Source of the DNA: JAOAPG01 sp963791575
Lineage (GTDB): Bacteria > Acidobacteriota > Terriglobia > Terriglobales > Acidobacteriaceae
DNA length: 64,000 nt
Assembly: GCA_963791575.1 (NCBI GenBank)
Contig: CAWBSY010000011.1
Coordinates: forward strand, 1-64,000
Reading direction: 5' to 3'
Shown: piece after piece, positions 27,971 through 37,234 of the stretch
Layout of the letters: each line of letters starts with the position of its first letter
Numbering within the stretch: position 1 is the stretch's first letter
Translations under genes and position numbers: made by a program
The notes under the pieces: model-generated
Database searches by the model: none
What the model was told of the DNA's origin: nothing
What the model saw: the letters and a program-made list of their open reading frames with translations, nothing else

Positions 27971-28132
27971 ATGGCCAAGCTCCGCAGCCTTCGTTGTCCC
28001 ATTTGTAAGAAAACCGTGAAGGCCTCAGACCCTGAGCTTCCCTTTTGTAGCGAGCGTTGCCGGTTGCTTGATCTAGGGAAATGGGCGAGTGGCGGTTATG
28101 TGGTCTCGTTCGCCGATCACCGATACAGGTGA
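27971..28132 (+). CDS. yacG: Zinc-binding DNA gyrase inhibitor YacG
   Basis: 53 residues, ATG 27971 to TGA 28130-28132. Four Cys in the YacG arrangement: RCPICKK near the start and FCSERCRLLDLGKWASGGY in the middle. Y-V-V-S follows in place of the usual Y-R-I-P. YacG proteins bind gyrase and are often next to translation or lipid genes; here the neighbours are rimO and pgpA. The gene is shorter than most search cutoffs but the zinc motif is unambiguous. Confidence 0.9.
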   Translation: MAKLRSLRCPICKKTVKASDPELPFCSERCRLLDLGKWASGGYVVSFADHRYR

Positions 28133-28134
28133 CG

Positions 28135-28702
28135 ATGCCCCGGACATCCGCACACCGCAGGCCGGTGACGATGAAGACTGATACTGAAACAAGATCTGCC
28201 ACATGCTTGAGTAGAGCTAAAACTTCTGCTCCGCTTTGGGCAAAACTCACCGCAACGTTCTTCGGCGCTGGTTTGATGAAACCGGGCCCTGGGACGTGGG
28301 GCTCGGCTGCGACCGTGTTTCTTTGGTGGCTGGTGACGCGTTTTGTTGGTCCAATCTACCAACCGGGTGTTGCGATCGTTCTCGCGGGATTAGCGATAGC
28401 GCGTCGGAATTCCAGCTGCCACGTCAATAGCGAGAGCTACTGGCCTCAAAGATCCGCAGTTCGTTGTCATTGACGAAGTGGCTGGACAACTCATTACGTT
28501 CATCGCCGTAGCAGTAACATGGAAATCTCTGCTCGTGGGATTTATACTTTTTCGTGGGTTCGACATGCTCAAACCTCCCCCGGTGCGTCAATTGGAACGC
28601 CTGCCGGAAGGTTACGGAATTGTGATTGACGATGTCGGAGCGGGCCTGTACGCGCTGGCAATTATGCAGCTACTGTTGCACTTTCGCGTTTTGCCACGCT
28701 GA
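28135..28702 (+). CDS. pgpA: Phosphatidylglycerophosphatase A (frameshift near 28410)
   Basis: PgpA dephosphorylates phosphatidylglycerol phosphate in the membrane. Diagnostic motif FGAGLMKPGPGTWGSAATVF, then after a frame change near 28410 the continuation IPAATSIARATGLKDPQFVV, IDEVAGQLITFIAVAVTWKS, GFILFRGFDMLKPPPVRQLE and IVIDDVGAGLYALAIMQLLL. The last segment carries the family's D-D-x2-A-G catalytic block. About 188 residues when joined, with an N-terminal hydrophilic extension of about 35 residues. An ATG at 28171 is an alternative start. It starts 2 bases after yacG. Confidence 0.9.
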
Positions 28703-28737
28703 TCTCTGACGTAGCGGAGACGGGCATCTAAGAAAGT

Positions 28738-29811
28738 ATGAAGTCGATGGGAATTTCTGATCGTCTACTAGGCAAGAAAAGCTCTAATGGGAACCCCCAT
28801 ATCGAGGGAGTTTCTCCAAGTGCCGCCTTGCCCGGTGGAGAAGTGCGCATTACCGGTAGCAGCCTTCGACCGCAAGAGCTGCATCGCCCGAACGTGCGTT
28901 TTGGCGAGGTGGAGGGTGCGGTCGTAATCAGCTCTGACGATTTCCTCGTAGCTCGCGTGCCTCACGGTGCCTCTTCCGGGTCGGTTATTGTTTCTACGAA
29001 TGGACATTCGAGCAATCAGCATCCGATTAAAGTTGCGGTCCCGATCGCTGAGAACATGCATCCGGTCACCAATCCTGCACTAGACGCCGACGGTAACATT
29101 TACGTCACCTTCTCCGGATCACGCGGCCAGAAAGTTCCTGTATCGATTTTCAAAATCGACACCAATTACAACGTTAAGCCATTCCTCTCTGATTTGATGA
29201 ATGCCACTTCAATCGCATTCGACCGTGCCGGACAAATGTATGTTTCCTCGCGTTTCGAGGGCACGGTTTATCGCGTGGCGCCAAATGGAACTATGTCTCC
29301 CTACGCTGAAAGTATGGGAGTTGCAACAGGCATCGCATTTGATCGTACCGAGAACCTTTTCGTCGGAGATCGCAGCGGAACTATCTTCAAGATTTCGCGC
29401 GACCGGCAGATATTCGTTTTCGCGACACTTGAACCCAGCATCTCTGCCTATCACCTTGCGATTGGACCAAAGGGTGACTTGTTTGTTACTGGACCAACGA
29501 CATCGAGCTTCGATTCCGTTTATAAAATTGATTCTCACGGAAGCGTATCGACCTTCTATCGCGGCCTGGGACGACCGCAAGGTATGGCTATCGATGTTGA
29601 GGGGAATGTCTACGTCGCGGCATCTCTCGCTGGAAAACGCGGTATTGTCAAAATCACTCCCGATGGAAAAGCTTCTCTCGAAGTGGCTGGCCCCGGTTTG
29701 GTTGGACTAGCTTTTGCTCCCGGAGGTTCGGTTGTATTAGCAACGACGAGCGGCGTACATCATCTGTCGTGGAACATTCAGGGGCTGTCTGTGTTGGATG
29801 CAGCCAGCTAA
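28738..29811 (+). CDS. IPT/TIG domain plus SMP-30/NHL-type beta-propeller protein
   Basis: 357 residues, no signal peptide. Residues about 20-95 form an IPT/TIG immunoglobulin-like domain (HIEGVSPSAALPGGEVRITG, VISSDDFLVARVPHGASSGS). The rest is a propeller with repeats such as SIAFDRAGQMYVSSRFEGTV, GIAFDRTENLFVGDRSGTIF, HLAIGPKGDLFVTGPTTSS and GMAIDVEGNVYVAASLAGKR, a pattern shared by SMP-30/NHL proteins. Cytoplasmic localisation is suggested by the missing signal. Similar two-domain proteins are common near cinA in acidobacteria as far as I recall; the function is unknown. Confidence 0.8.
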   Translation: MKSMGISDRLLGKKSSNGNPHIEGVSPSAALPGGEVRITGSSLRPQELHRPNVRFGEVEGAVVISSDDFLVARVPHGASSGSVIVSTNGHSSNQHPIKVAVPIAENMHPVTNPALDADGNIYVTFSGSRGQKVPVSIFKIDTNYNVKPFLSDLMNATSIAFDRAGQMYVSSRFEGTVYRVAPNGTMSPYAESMGVATGIAFDRTENLFVGDRSGTIFKISRDRQIFVFATLEPSISAYHLAIGPKGDLFVTGPTTSSFDSVYKIDSHGSVSTFYRGLGRPQGMAIDVEGNVYVAASLAGKRGIVKITPDGKASLEVAGPGLVGLAFAPGGSVVLATTSGVHHLSWNIQGLSVLDAAS

Positions 29812-29915
29812 ATAAGTTGATGTCCTGTAGAACTGGGCCAGTTTCGTTATAGGTTCTCTTCTGAGTTGTGCGCGCCTTTCGCTTTCCCTGCTCTACTCAT
29901 TTACACTTTTGATCT

Positions 29916-31160
29916 GTGAACGCCGAAATTATCGCGGTCGGCTCCGAACTCTTGAGCCCCTTCCGCCAAGACACCAATTCCCTCTACATCACAGAAAAGC
30001 TGAACCAGCTGGGGGTTGAAGTCATTTTCAAGAGCATTGTCGGCGATAGCCGGGAACATCTTACGCAGGCCGCATCGCATGCTCTTTCCCGCGCAGACAT
30101 TGTGATCTTCACGGGCGGGCTCGGTCCGACTGAAGACGATCTCACCCGCGAAGCGGTAGCGGAGGCGCTCGGCCTGGAACTACGCCGCGATCCAGAAATT
30201 CTCGCACTTCTTGAAAAGCGGTTTGCTGAACGCGGCTATACGATGACCGCAAATAATACGAAGCAAGCGGATGTCATTACCGGGGCAATTGTGTTGACGA
30301 ATAGCAACGGTACAGCGCCGGGACAATGGATCAGTGGCAAGTATGAGGGGCGAGACAAAATCGTCTTATTGTTGCCGGGGCCTCCGCATGAGATGAAGGC
30401 TTTGTTCGAGCAGCAATGCTATGAACGTCTTCGTAACAAAGTTCCGCAGCAGTTCATTGCAACCCGCGAATTGAAAATTACCGGGATGGGCGAATCGATG
30501 TGCGATGCCCGAGTCGCTCCCATCTACAAAGCATATACGGACGTCCAAACTACGATTTTGGCTGGAGCGGGCGAGATCCAATTGCATCTTAAAGCCCAGG
30601 CTGCATCGGCCGCTATTGCTCAAGACCGTGTCGACGAACTGGCTGACAAGCTCGAAGAAGAGCTAGGGGATTACGTATTTTCCGACAATGGAGATTCCAT
30701 CGAGCAAATCGTCGGCTACTACTTGCAAATGCGGCACGCTACTTTGGCGGTAGCGGAATCCTGTACCGGAGGGTTGCTCGCCGAGCGGCTGACTTCGCTG
30801 AGTGGCAGCTCGCGATATTTTATCGGCGGTGCAGTTGTTTACTCCAATGAATTAAAGACTAAATTCGCCGGAGTTCCCGCTGAGCTGATTAATAAATATG
30901 GAGCAGTGAGTAAAGAGACAGCGATTGCATTGGCGGAAGGCATTCGCACGAATTGTGGAGCAAGCCTCGGGATTGGAATCACAGGAGTTGCAGGGCCTAC
31001 GGGCGGGACCCCGGAAAAGCCCGTGGGATTAGTGTTCCATGCACTTGCAAGCGAGAGTGGGACCGAAGTCGTGGAAAGAAAATTTCCCGGGGACCGCAGA
31101 CGAATCCGATCGTTTGCGACCATGCAAGCGCTGGATATGCTCAGAAGAAAGCTGATGTAG
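29916..31160 (+). CDS. cinA: CinA: competence/damage-inducible protein with NMN amidohydrolase domain
   Basis: 414 residues, GTG start. N-terminal MoaB/MogA-like domain (NAEIIAVGSELLSPFRQDTN, IVIFTGGLGPTEDDLTREAV, LLPGPPHEMKALFEQ). C-terminal PncC amidase domain (ATLAVAESCTGGLLAERLTS, FIGGAVVYSNELKTKF, SLGIGITGVAGPTGGTPEKP). PncC domains deamidate nicotinamide mononucleotide to nicotinate mononucleotide, and the CinA N-terminal domain is an ADP-ribose pyrophosphatase in studied members. So it probably recycles pyridine nucleotides. It heads the run cinA, thpR, plsY, gpsA. Confidence 0.95.
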   Translation: MNAEIIAVGSELLSPFRQDTNSLYITEKLNQLGVEVIFKSIVGDSREHLTQAASHALSRADIVIFTGGLGPTEDDLTREAVAEALGLELRRDPEILALLEKRFAERGYTMTANNTKQADVITGAIVLTNSNGTAPGQWISGKYEGRDKIVLLLPGPPHEMKALFEQQCYERLRNKVPQQFIATRELKITGMGESMCDARVAPIYKAYTDVQTTILAGAGEIQLHLKAQAASAAIAQDRVDELADKLEEELGDYVFSDNGDSIEQIVGYYLQMRHATLAVAESCTGGLLAERLTSLSGSSRYFIGGAVVYSNELKTKFAGVPAELINKYGAVSKETAIALAEGIRTNCGASLGIGITGVAGPTGGTPEKPVGLVFHALASESGTEVVERKFPGDRRRIRSFATMQALDMLRRKLM

Positions 31161-31164
31161 ATAG

Positions 31165-31192
31165 TCGTTGGTCATTGGTCGTCAGTCGTTGG
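31165..31192. repeat. Heptad tandem repeat downstream of cinA
   Basis: Four 7-base units: TCGTTGG, TCATTGG, TCGTCAG, TCGTTGG. Period-7 short repeats also occur at 58689-58723 and 61982-62002 in this window with different units. All are in gene-free spacers. Confidence 0.6.
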
Positions 31193-31236
31193 CAAGCGCT
31201 TGACCAAGACCTGCGGGCAGAAACCAGACACGACCC

Positions 31237-31815
31237 ATGCGTATTTTCGTTGCTCTCGACATTGAAGAAAGCATTCGGAGTCGCATAGAACGCTTTATTG
31301 AGGGGGTGAGAGGATTTGCGCCAGATGTGCGCTGGGTTCGTCCCGAGTCCCTGCATGTAACTTTGAAGTTTATCGGCGAGAAGCTGGACGATGCTGTGGA
31401 ACAAATTAAGCAGGCGCTTTCTCAAGTGAAGACCAGTTCTTTCGACGTTGCCTTTCGAAGTTACGGTTTCTTTCCCGGAGCAAAATCTCCGCGGGTGTTC
31501 TGGGTAGGAATTGAGGCTGGCCCGCAGCTATCCCAATTGGCGACCTCGATAGATTTAGCGATGTCCACGGTTGGTATTCCGAAGGAAGTTCATCCCTATA
31601 GGCCACATCTGACGCTCGCGCGCACTGGATCTGGATCACCACGCCGTGACCGGTCTGATGCTCCGAACAGACGCTTTCAACAGCTACAAGAAAAATTGGC
31701 CGCTATGCCGAATCCGGATTTTGGCGGAATGACTGCCCGAGAATTTTTTCTGTACCAAAGCCAGCTCTCACCAAAGGGCTCGCGCTATACGAAACTTGCG
31801 CGATTCGCTCTGTAA
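31237..31815 (+). CDS. thpR: RNA 2',3'-cyclic phosphodiesterase (2H family, formerly 2'-5' RNA ligase)
   Basis: 192 residues. The two catalytic H-x-T/S-x motifs of the 2H phosphoesterase fold are SLHVTLKFIG and RPHLTLART. ThpR hydrolyses 2',3'-cyclic phosphate ends of RNA and can join tRNA halves in reverse. MRIFVALDI is the classic beginning. It lies between cinA and plsY without obvious functional connection. Confidence 0.92.
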   Translation: MRIFVALDIEESIRSRIERFIEGVRGFAPDVRWVRPESLHVTLKFIGEKLDDAVEQIKQALSQVKTSSFDVAFRSYGFFPGAKSPRVFWVGIEAGPQLSQLATSIDLAMSTVGIPKEVHPYRPHLTLARTGSGSPRRDRSDAPNRRFQQLQEKLAAMPNPDFGGMTAREFFLYQSQLSPKGSRYTKLARFAL

Positions 31816-31882
31816 TATCGCGCTGACAGTAAATCAGTCGATTCGTTCGGTGTGCCTCTGCGATAATGCCTGCACCCATTTC

Positions 31883-32566
31883 ATGACGCGCATCTTCCTC
31901 ACCGCAATTCTGAGCTATCTGCTGGGATCAATCCCATTTGGATATATTCTCGTACGGGCATTTCGTGGAGAGGATGTCCGACAAACCGGCAGCGGCAACA
32001 TAGGGGCGACCAATGTGGCGCGGTCATCAACGTTTCTCGGGGTAATCACACTTTTTCTCGATGCACTGAAAGGCTGGACAGCCGTTTGGCTTGCCCAGAT
32101 GCTAAGTCTTGGTATATTTCACCCGCGTGTTCATATTTTGGTTACGCCGCAGGATCCCCGGTTCTTACACGCACAAATGCTAGCGCAACATGCTTACATG
32201 GTCGCTAGTGTCGCCGCTCTTTTCGTTATCCTTGGTCACATGTTTCCTGTTTGGTTGAAATTTCGCGGCGGAAAGGGAGTGGCAACAGGGCTGGGGGCAT
32301 TTCTGGTACTCGCGCCTAAGACCATCCTCGTCGTCATTGCTGTATTCCTGGTAATCGCGGCGGCGTTCAGACGGATTTCCCTGGCATCCATTGTGGCGGT
32401 TGCGTTGTTCCCAGTTTTAGCTTGGATGCTCAACGACTACCACGGCACTACTCTGACGCTTGTGTTGATGGCAGCATCTTCGGCTCTGATCATTGCGAAG
32501 CATCATGCCAACATTCACCGGCTAATTTCCGGAACCGAACCTGTTTTTCAGTTGAGGCGCGGATGA
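31883..32566 (+). CDS. plsY: Acyl-phosphate:glycerol-3-phosphate acyltransferase
   Basis: PlsY transfers an acyl group from acyl-phosphate to glycerol 3-phosphate, making lysophosphatidate. 227 residues, five membrane helices. Catalytic loops are visible: SIPFGYILVRAFRGEDVRQT followed by GSGNIGATNVAR, and WLKFRGGKGVATGLG. A periplasmic stretch between the second and third helices (HPRVHILVTPQDPRFLH) is longer than usual. Its stop overlaps the gpsA start (ATGA at 32563-32566), so glycerol-3-phosphate production and use are translationally coupled. Confidence 0.95.
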   Translation: MTRIFLTAILSYLLGSIPFGYILVRAFRGEDVRQTGSGNIGATNVARSSTFLGVITLFLDALKGWTAVWLAQMLSLGIFHPRVHILVTPQDPRFLHAQMLAQHAYMVASVAALFVILGHMFPVWLKFRGGKGVATGLGAFLVLAPKTILVVIAVFLVIAAAFRRISLASIVAVALFPVLAWMLNDYHGTTLTLVLMAASSALIIAKHHANIHRLISGTEPVFQLRRG

Positions 32567-33588
32567 GCCGAATCGCAGTCATCGGCGCAGGCGCCTGGGG
32601 TACAGCGCTATCCATCGTATTGGGACGAAACGGAAAGCACGACGTCCGCTTGTGGGCACACGAAAGGGAAGTTTGTGAGTCGATCTCGCTTCGTCGCGTA
32701 AATGAATTGTTCCTGCCGGAGCAAGCGATCCCAGATGCTGTCACTGCAACGAACAATCTGGAAGAAGCATTGCGCGATACGGAAATCGTAGTCAGCGTCA
32801 TGCCCTCGCAACATTGCCGAACTATCTTTCAGAGCATGCGCCGGCATCTCAAGCCCGAGATGCTCGTAGTAAGCGCCACCAAAGGCCTGGAAGAAAAGAC
32901 CCTGCTGCGCATGACAGAAGTGATTGGTCAGGTTGTCACATCCGAAAGCGGGTTCAACCCTCGACTGGCTGCGCTAAGCGGCCCATCTTTCGCGGTCGAA
33001 GTCGCCCGCGGCGATCCTTCCGCTATCACAATTGCTGCAGAAGATATCGACTTGGCTGAGGGCATTCAACAGGAGTTCAGCGACCCGCGCTTTCGTCTCT
33101 ATACCAATGACGATGTGATAGGCGTCGAACTCTGTGGTGCTCTCAAAAACATCATCGCGATTGCGGCCGGAGTCTGCGACGGACTTGGACTTGGCCACAA
33201 CTCGATTGCCGCGCTGATCACCCGAGGTCTGGCTGAGATTTCCCGTCTTGTAGTCGCATGCGGTGGACGTCAAGAAACTATGTCCGGGCTCGCCGGTCTG
33301 GGCGACCTAGTTCTGACCTGCACGGGCGGTCTTTCCCGAAATCGCAGCGTGGGAGTTGAACTCGGACGAGGCCGCAGCCTTTCAGAAATTGTCGCGAGCA
33401 TGCACGGAATGGTAGCGGAAGGCGTGTTCACAACCTACGCAGCTGTGGATCTCGCCCGCGCACGAGGAGTTGAGATGCCGATCACACAACAAATGTTCGC
33501 CATATTGCGGGAAGGAAAGTCGCCTGCAGAGGCGATTCGGGATCTGATGTCCCGAACGTCGAAGAGTGAAACCAGCATGGGAGATTAA
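32563..33588 (+). CDS. gpsA: Glycerol-3-phosphate dehydrogenase (NAD(P)+)
   Basis: GpsA reduces dihydroxyacetone phosphate to sn-glycerol 3-phosphate for phospholipids. 341 residues. Rossmann start RIAVIGAGAWGTALSIVLGR, substrate and active-site segments VVSATKGLEEKTL, ALSGPSFAVEVARGDPSA and the catalytic Lys in CGALKNIIAIAAGV. GLGHNSIAALITRG, SGLAGLGDLVLTCTG and the CTGGLSRNRSVGVELGRG block are also present. Complete and unbroken. Its end overlaps the convergent ABM gene by 4 bases. Confidence 0.96.
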   Translation: MSRIAVIGAGAWGTALSIVLGRNGKHDVRLWAHEREVCESISLRRVNELFLPEQAIPDAVTATNNLEEALRDTEIVVSVMPSQHCRTIFQSMRRHLKPEMLVVSATKGLEEKTLLRMTEVIGQVVTSESGFNPRLAALSGPSFAVEVARGDPSAITIAAEDIDLAEGIQQEFSDPRFRLYTNDDVIGVELCGALKNIIAIAAGVCDGLGLGHNSIAALITRGLAEISRLVVACGGRQETMSGLAGLGDLVLTCTGGLSRNRSVGVELGRGRSLSEIVASMHGMVAEGVFTTYAAVDLARARGVEMPITQQMFAILREGKSPAEAIRDLMSRTSKSETSMGD

Positions 33589-33920
33589 CGGATCGTGAGT
33601 CGCTCAAAACGTCCGATTTCTTTTTCCATTTCAGTGAATTCTTCGCATTGTGCATCGATCGTCTTGTATTCCGCTGCGTGCTGATCCCGAAACTGTTCAT
33701 AGGCTTCTCGCGAAGACCAAAAGTCGATTGTCAAATAGCGTCCCGGTCTTTCTTTGTCGAGGCTCAATTCGGTGCCCATAAAATCCGGGCTCTGCTTAAA
33801 GAGTTGGACCCACTCTCCGTCAGATCCGTACATACGTTCGAAGACTGCTTCCATGCCGAGGCGCACCTGAAACTCCCAAAGCACCATGTACGTCCACCCG
33901 CTATGTTCTTGATTTTTCAT
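33585..33920 (-). CDS. Antibiotic biosynthesis monooxygenase (ABM) domain protein
   Basis: 111 residues, a single dimeric alpha+beta barrel domain. MVLWEFQVRLGMEAVFERMY and TELSLDKERPGRYLTIDFWS with the W-S-R-x-A-Y-E-x-F pattern are typical of the ABM superfamily. Members include monooxygenases and heme-degrading proteins, but many are uncharacterised. No catalytic residues can be assigned. An ATG at codon 12 (33887) is a reasonable alternative start. It converges with gpsA. Confidence 0.75.
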   Translation of the reverse strand: MKNQEHSGWTYMVLWEFQVRLGMEAVFERMYGSDGEWVQLFKQSPDFMGTELSLDKERPGRYLTIDFWSSREAYEQFRDQHAAEYKTIDAQCEEFTEMEKEIGRFERLTIR

Positions 33921-34074
33921 CGCCTACGCCGATGCGCATTTTCCTGCCAAACTGCCTCCTAACTCTACCCTGTAAAAGGTACTTCGGTAACGGCCTACAC
34001 CTTCAAACTGGGCTTCCCACACTGCCCGGCAAATTAAACTTTGTACGTACCTCTAGCCGGAAGCTTACAGCCCT

Positions 34075-35892
34075 TTGTCGCTCAAATTCTTCACACCCGC
34101 GCGCATCCCTATTCTGTACGCGATTCTTAGCGTACTCGTTCTGATTAGCGTCGTGCCCATGTACTTTTACTCGGCGCAGGTGGAATCGATCAACCGCGAC
34201 CGTCTGATCACGAATGAGAGGCTCCTGCAGAATACCGTGGCGCGCTCCCTGGCAGACGATATTTCTCAACATCAGGAATCGTTACGGATGATGCTGGCAA
34301 ATTTGTCGTCCGCGTTGCAAGTGGCGAGCGGAGGCGACCTTACCAGCGAAAATGTAAACGCTCCAGAGCTGCGTGCCTTGCTGGAAAATTTCGTCTCGTC
34401 TTCCGATGACCTCGCATACGCAACCTTGCTGAATTCCGACGCCAAGGGAATCTCGGCGGGAAGGATCGCACCGGATGCCTTTTTGCAACGCGAACTCGAA
34501 CGGGCTTATTCAGCCGCTCGCGAAAGCCGCGCGTATAACGGGCAAGCGCTGGTGGTCGGAAGTGGAAAATCCGCACGCACCGTCATGCTGGTCAGCACTC
34601 CGGTAGTTTATGGAGGGCGTTTTCTGGGAATGATTGGCTCTGTCGTCGATCTGCAATTCCTGATTCGCCGTCTGCAAGAAGTCAATCGTGGCGGGCTCAC
34701 TCCCTATGTCATTGATAGTCAAGGCCGGCTGGTCGCGGCGGCTATTTCCGAATATGCGACAGGCCAGGACATGGCGAACCTTGAAATCGTGCACAATTTT
34801 GTTGAGCAAGGCAGCAAGGCGCAGTTGGTCGCCGCCACTCGAGAATTTTCAACCGGCGGAAAGCATGGCACCATGATGCTCGGTACGTATAGCCCTGTAC
34901 CGAATTTGGATTGGGCCGTCGTGGTGCAAAAACCACGCGACGAGGCTTATAGCGGCGTGTTTGAGATGCAGCGTTCGGCGCGCGTCCTCGCCCTTATGGC
35001 TATCGCTCTCAGTATCGCGATCAGCAGTTATGCGGCACGTAAGATCACTAATCCGTTATCGATCCTGACGGAATCAAGCAGAGCGATTGCTCGCGGAGAT
35101 TTTTCGAAGCGGGTAAACCTGAAGAGTCGAACGGAAATCGGCGAACTTGCGGCCACGTTTAACACGATGTCCGAAGAGCTCGAGCACTTCGTTCTGGATT
35201 TGAAGCGGGCGGCCAATGAAAACCGCGAGTTGTTCATGGGCTCAATCCAGATGCTTGCTGGTGCGGTCGACGAAAAAGATCCATATACGCGCGGCCATTC
35301 TGACCGGGTCACGCGCTATTCGCTGCTCATTGCGGCGGAATTGGGATTGCCAGTGGATTTTCTGGAAACTGTTCGCATCTCCGCTCAGCTTCACGATGTC
35401 GGCAAAATAGGCATTGAAGATCGTATTTTGAAAAAGCCCGGCGCGCTCACTCCGGAAGAATTCGAGATCATGAAGACTCACACCACCAAGGGCGCTAATA
35501 TTCTGCGTCCCGTGGCCCAATTAGCAGACATGATTCCGGGGATCGAACTACATCACGAGGCACTCGATGGACGAGGTTATCCTCATGGATTCAAAGACGA
35601 GCAGATCCCACTGCTGCCCAGAATTATTGCCGTCGCGGATACCTTCGATGCGCTCACCACGAATCGTCCTTACCAGCAGGCCCATGACCCTCAGGACGCG
35701 TTGAGAATCATTCATTCACTTTCTGGCAAGCGTCTCGATCCGGCAGCCGTGGCGGCATTAGACACGATTTACGCTCGCGGAGATATCCAGATCCCGCGAC
35801 CCTTCATACCGACTCCTGCGGCACCTCCTGCGCAGCTTCCAACCCAAATTCCAGCAGAAGCACTGGCCGTTGCCCAGGCGACAAGAAGTTAG
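34075..35892 (+). CDS. Membrane-bound HD-GYP cyclic-di-GMP phosphodiesterase
   Basis: 605 residues, TTG start. First membrane helix at about 12-32 (IPILYAILSVLVLISVVPMY) and a periplasmic dCache-like sensor (about 33-300) with LGMIGSVVDLQFLIRRLQEV and TPYVIDSQGRLVAAAISEY. The second helix is at about 303-325, followed by HAMP (SLSIAISSYAARKITNPLSI, IARGDFSKRVNLKSRTEIGE). The HD-GYP domain runs about 390-560: AVDEKDPYTRGHSDRVTRYS, LHDVGKIGIEDRILKKPGAL, GIELHHEALDGRGYPHGFKD and VADTFDALTTNRPYQQ. All HD-GYP metal ligands and the GYP are present. A Pro/Ala-rich tail follows. Expected to lower cyclic-di-GMP in response to an external signal. Two PilZ receptors are encoded elsewhere in the window. 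Confidence 0.93.
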   Translation: MSLKFFTPARIPILYAILSVLVLISVVPMYFYSAQVESINRDRLITNERLLQNTVARSLADDISQHQESLRMMLANLSSALQVASGGDLTSENVNAPELRALLENFVSSSDDLAYATLLNSDAKGISAGRIAPDAFLQRELERAYSAARESRAYNGQALVVGSGKSARTVMLVSTPVVYGGRFLGMIGSVVDLQFLIRRLQEVNRGGLTPYVIDSQGRLVAAAISEYATGQDMANLEIVHNFVEQGSKAQLVAATREFSTGGKHGTMMLGTYSPVPNLDWAVVVQKPRDEAYSGVFEMQRSARVLALMAIALSIAISSYAARKITNPLSILTESSRAIARGDFSKRVNLKSRTEIGELAATFNTMSEELEHFVLDLKRAANENRELFMGSIQMLAGAVDEKDPYTRGHSDRVTRYSLLIAAELGLPVDFLETVRISAQLHDVGKIGIEDRILKKPGALTPEEFEIMKTHTTKGANILRPVAQLADMIPGIELHHEALDGRGYPHGFKDEQIPLLPRIIAVADTFDALTTNRPYQQAHDPQDALRIIHSLSGKRLDPAAVAALDTIYARGDIQIPRPFIPTPAAPPAQLPTQIPAEALAVAQATRS

Positions 35893-36001
35893 GCACTCAC
35901 TAATTTGCCGTGTGTGCAATCCCCGAATCAATCGACCGTCGCCCGCATCAACTCTCGCTCACCGCTATAATCAAATTTAGCCCTTAACCCGCTAGCTTCC
36001 T

Positions 36002-36952
36002 ATGATTCAGACTCTTTTTGGCAGCACGGAACAGAAGCCCAGCTTCCTTGACCGGATGAAGCAGGCGGTCACGCGCACCCGGGAGAACCTTACCGAGCGC
36101 ATTGAAGAAGTAGTTTCGGTCAACAAGGAGATCGACCGCGCAACTCTCGACGACCTGGAAGGCATTCTGCTCGGAGCCGATATCGGGAGCGCCACCACCC
36201 AGGAGGTGCTCGGCAAACTGCGTGAAAAAGTTGACCGCAAGCAGATTAAAGATGCAGACGAACTGAAAAAAATACTTAAAGAAGAGCTGCTCGCAATTTT
36301 GAATGCCGCGAACATTCCACCCATCGAGCGGACCGAAGGAATGCCAGAAGTGATTCTGGTGGTTGGAGTAAATGGAACTGGAAAGACAACCACGATCGGG
36401 AAGCTCGCTCAATTTCTTCGTTCGGATGGAAAATCCGTCCTTCTCTGTGCTGGCGATACGTTCCGCGCTGCGGCTATCGATCAACTCGAGGTTTGGGGTC
36501 AGCGCACTGGCACCGAGGTCATTCGCACCAAACCGGGCGGCGATCCGGCAGCCGTGCTCTACGACGCATTGCAAGCTGGCACGGCGCGTCACAGCGATTA
36601 CGTGATCGTGGATACTGCGGGACGGCTCCACAATAAAACAAGCCTGATGGCGGAACTTGAAAAAATGCGCCGAACGGCGCAGCGCATCATTCCCGGCGCG
36701 CCGCACGAAACATTGCTTGTCATGGACGCAACCACCGGCCAGAATGGACTCCAGCAAGCCCGTCTATTCACGGACGCAGCTGCAGTAACGGGAATTGTCC
36801 TAACCAAACTCGACGGCACTGCTAAAGGTGGAGTGGTGGTGGCTATCTCTCGCGAACTGGGGTTACCGGTCCGTTACGTCGGAGTGGGAGAGAAGGTCGG
36901 CGATCTGCTGCGTTTCGATCCCAATGATTTTGTGGATTCCTTATTCGCATAG
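36002..36952 (+). CDS. ftsY: Signal recognition particle receptor FtsY
   Basis: 316 residues, consisting of a short N-terminal helix region and the NG GTPase domain, with no long acidic A domain. G motifs: VVGVNGTGKTTTIGKLAQFL, GDTFRAAAIDQLEVW, VIVDTAGRLHNKTSLMAELE, LVMDATTGQNGLQQARLF, LTKLDGTAKGGVVVAISREL and YVGVGEKVGDLLRFDPNDFV. FtsY docks the SRP-ribosome complex at the membrane for co-translational insertion. Complete, no frameshift. Confidence 0.97.
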   Translation: MIQTLFGSTEQKPSFLDRMKQAVTRTRENLTERIEEVVSVNKEIDRATLDDLEGILLGADIGSATTQEVLGKLREKVDRKQIKDADELKKILKEELLAILNAANIPPIERTEGMPEVILVVGVNGTGKTTTIGKLAQFLRSDGKSVLLCAGDTFRAAAIDQLEVWGQRTGTEVIRTKPGGDPAAVLYDALQAGTARHSDYVIVDTAGRLHNKTSLMAELEKMRRTAQRIIPGAPHETLLVMDATTGQNGLQQARLFTDAAAVTGIVLTKLDGTAKGGVVVAISRELGLPVRYVGVGEKVGDLLRFDPNDFVDSLFA

Positions 36953-36998
36953 CCCCGGGTAATATCTTGTAGTATCAGAAAGCCGTCGCGGAGAGCTT

Positions 36999-37199
36999 AT
37001 GAGCAACCGTCAGTCCCGTCGTTCATTCCTTCAAATCGTGAAGAGTTGGTGGGGCCGCATCCGAAACAAACCGCAACCGCCCGATCCCTATGCTGAGATA
37101 CCGGTTCGAGTCCGTCGCGGGCCGAAGGGTCGCAGTGGCGCGGCTGTCGCTGACCCTGAAGAATATTCATTCGACTCCTTTCCGCCTCGAAGGATCTAA
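36999..37199 (+). CDS. Small basic hypothetical protein
   Basis: 66 residues. It has a basic N-terminus (MSNRQSRRSFLQIVKSWWGR), then a Pro-rich stretch, VRVRRGPKGRSGAAVADPEE and a C-terminal FPPRRI. A GGAGAG sequence just before the ATG is a plausible ribosome binding site. It lies between ftsY and ribD, on the same strand, with no domain I can name. Confidence 0.55.
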   Translation: MSNRQSRRSFLQIVKSWWGRIRNKPQPPDPYAEIPVRVRRGPKGRSGAAVADPEEYSFDSFPPRRI

Positions 37200-37234
37200 A
37201 GTTCCGAAAGCTGTCAAACGCTTCTATCCTGACC

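Noticed and set aside
36002..36952. A long antisense frame over ftsY (35984-36757)
   Set aside because: It is generated by strand symmetry of the ftsY codons. ftsY itself has all GTPase motifs.
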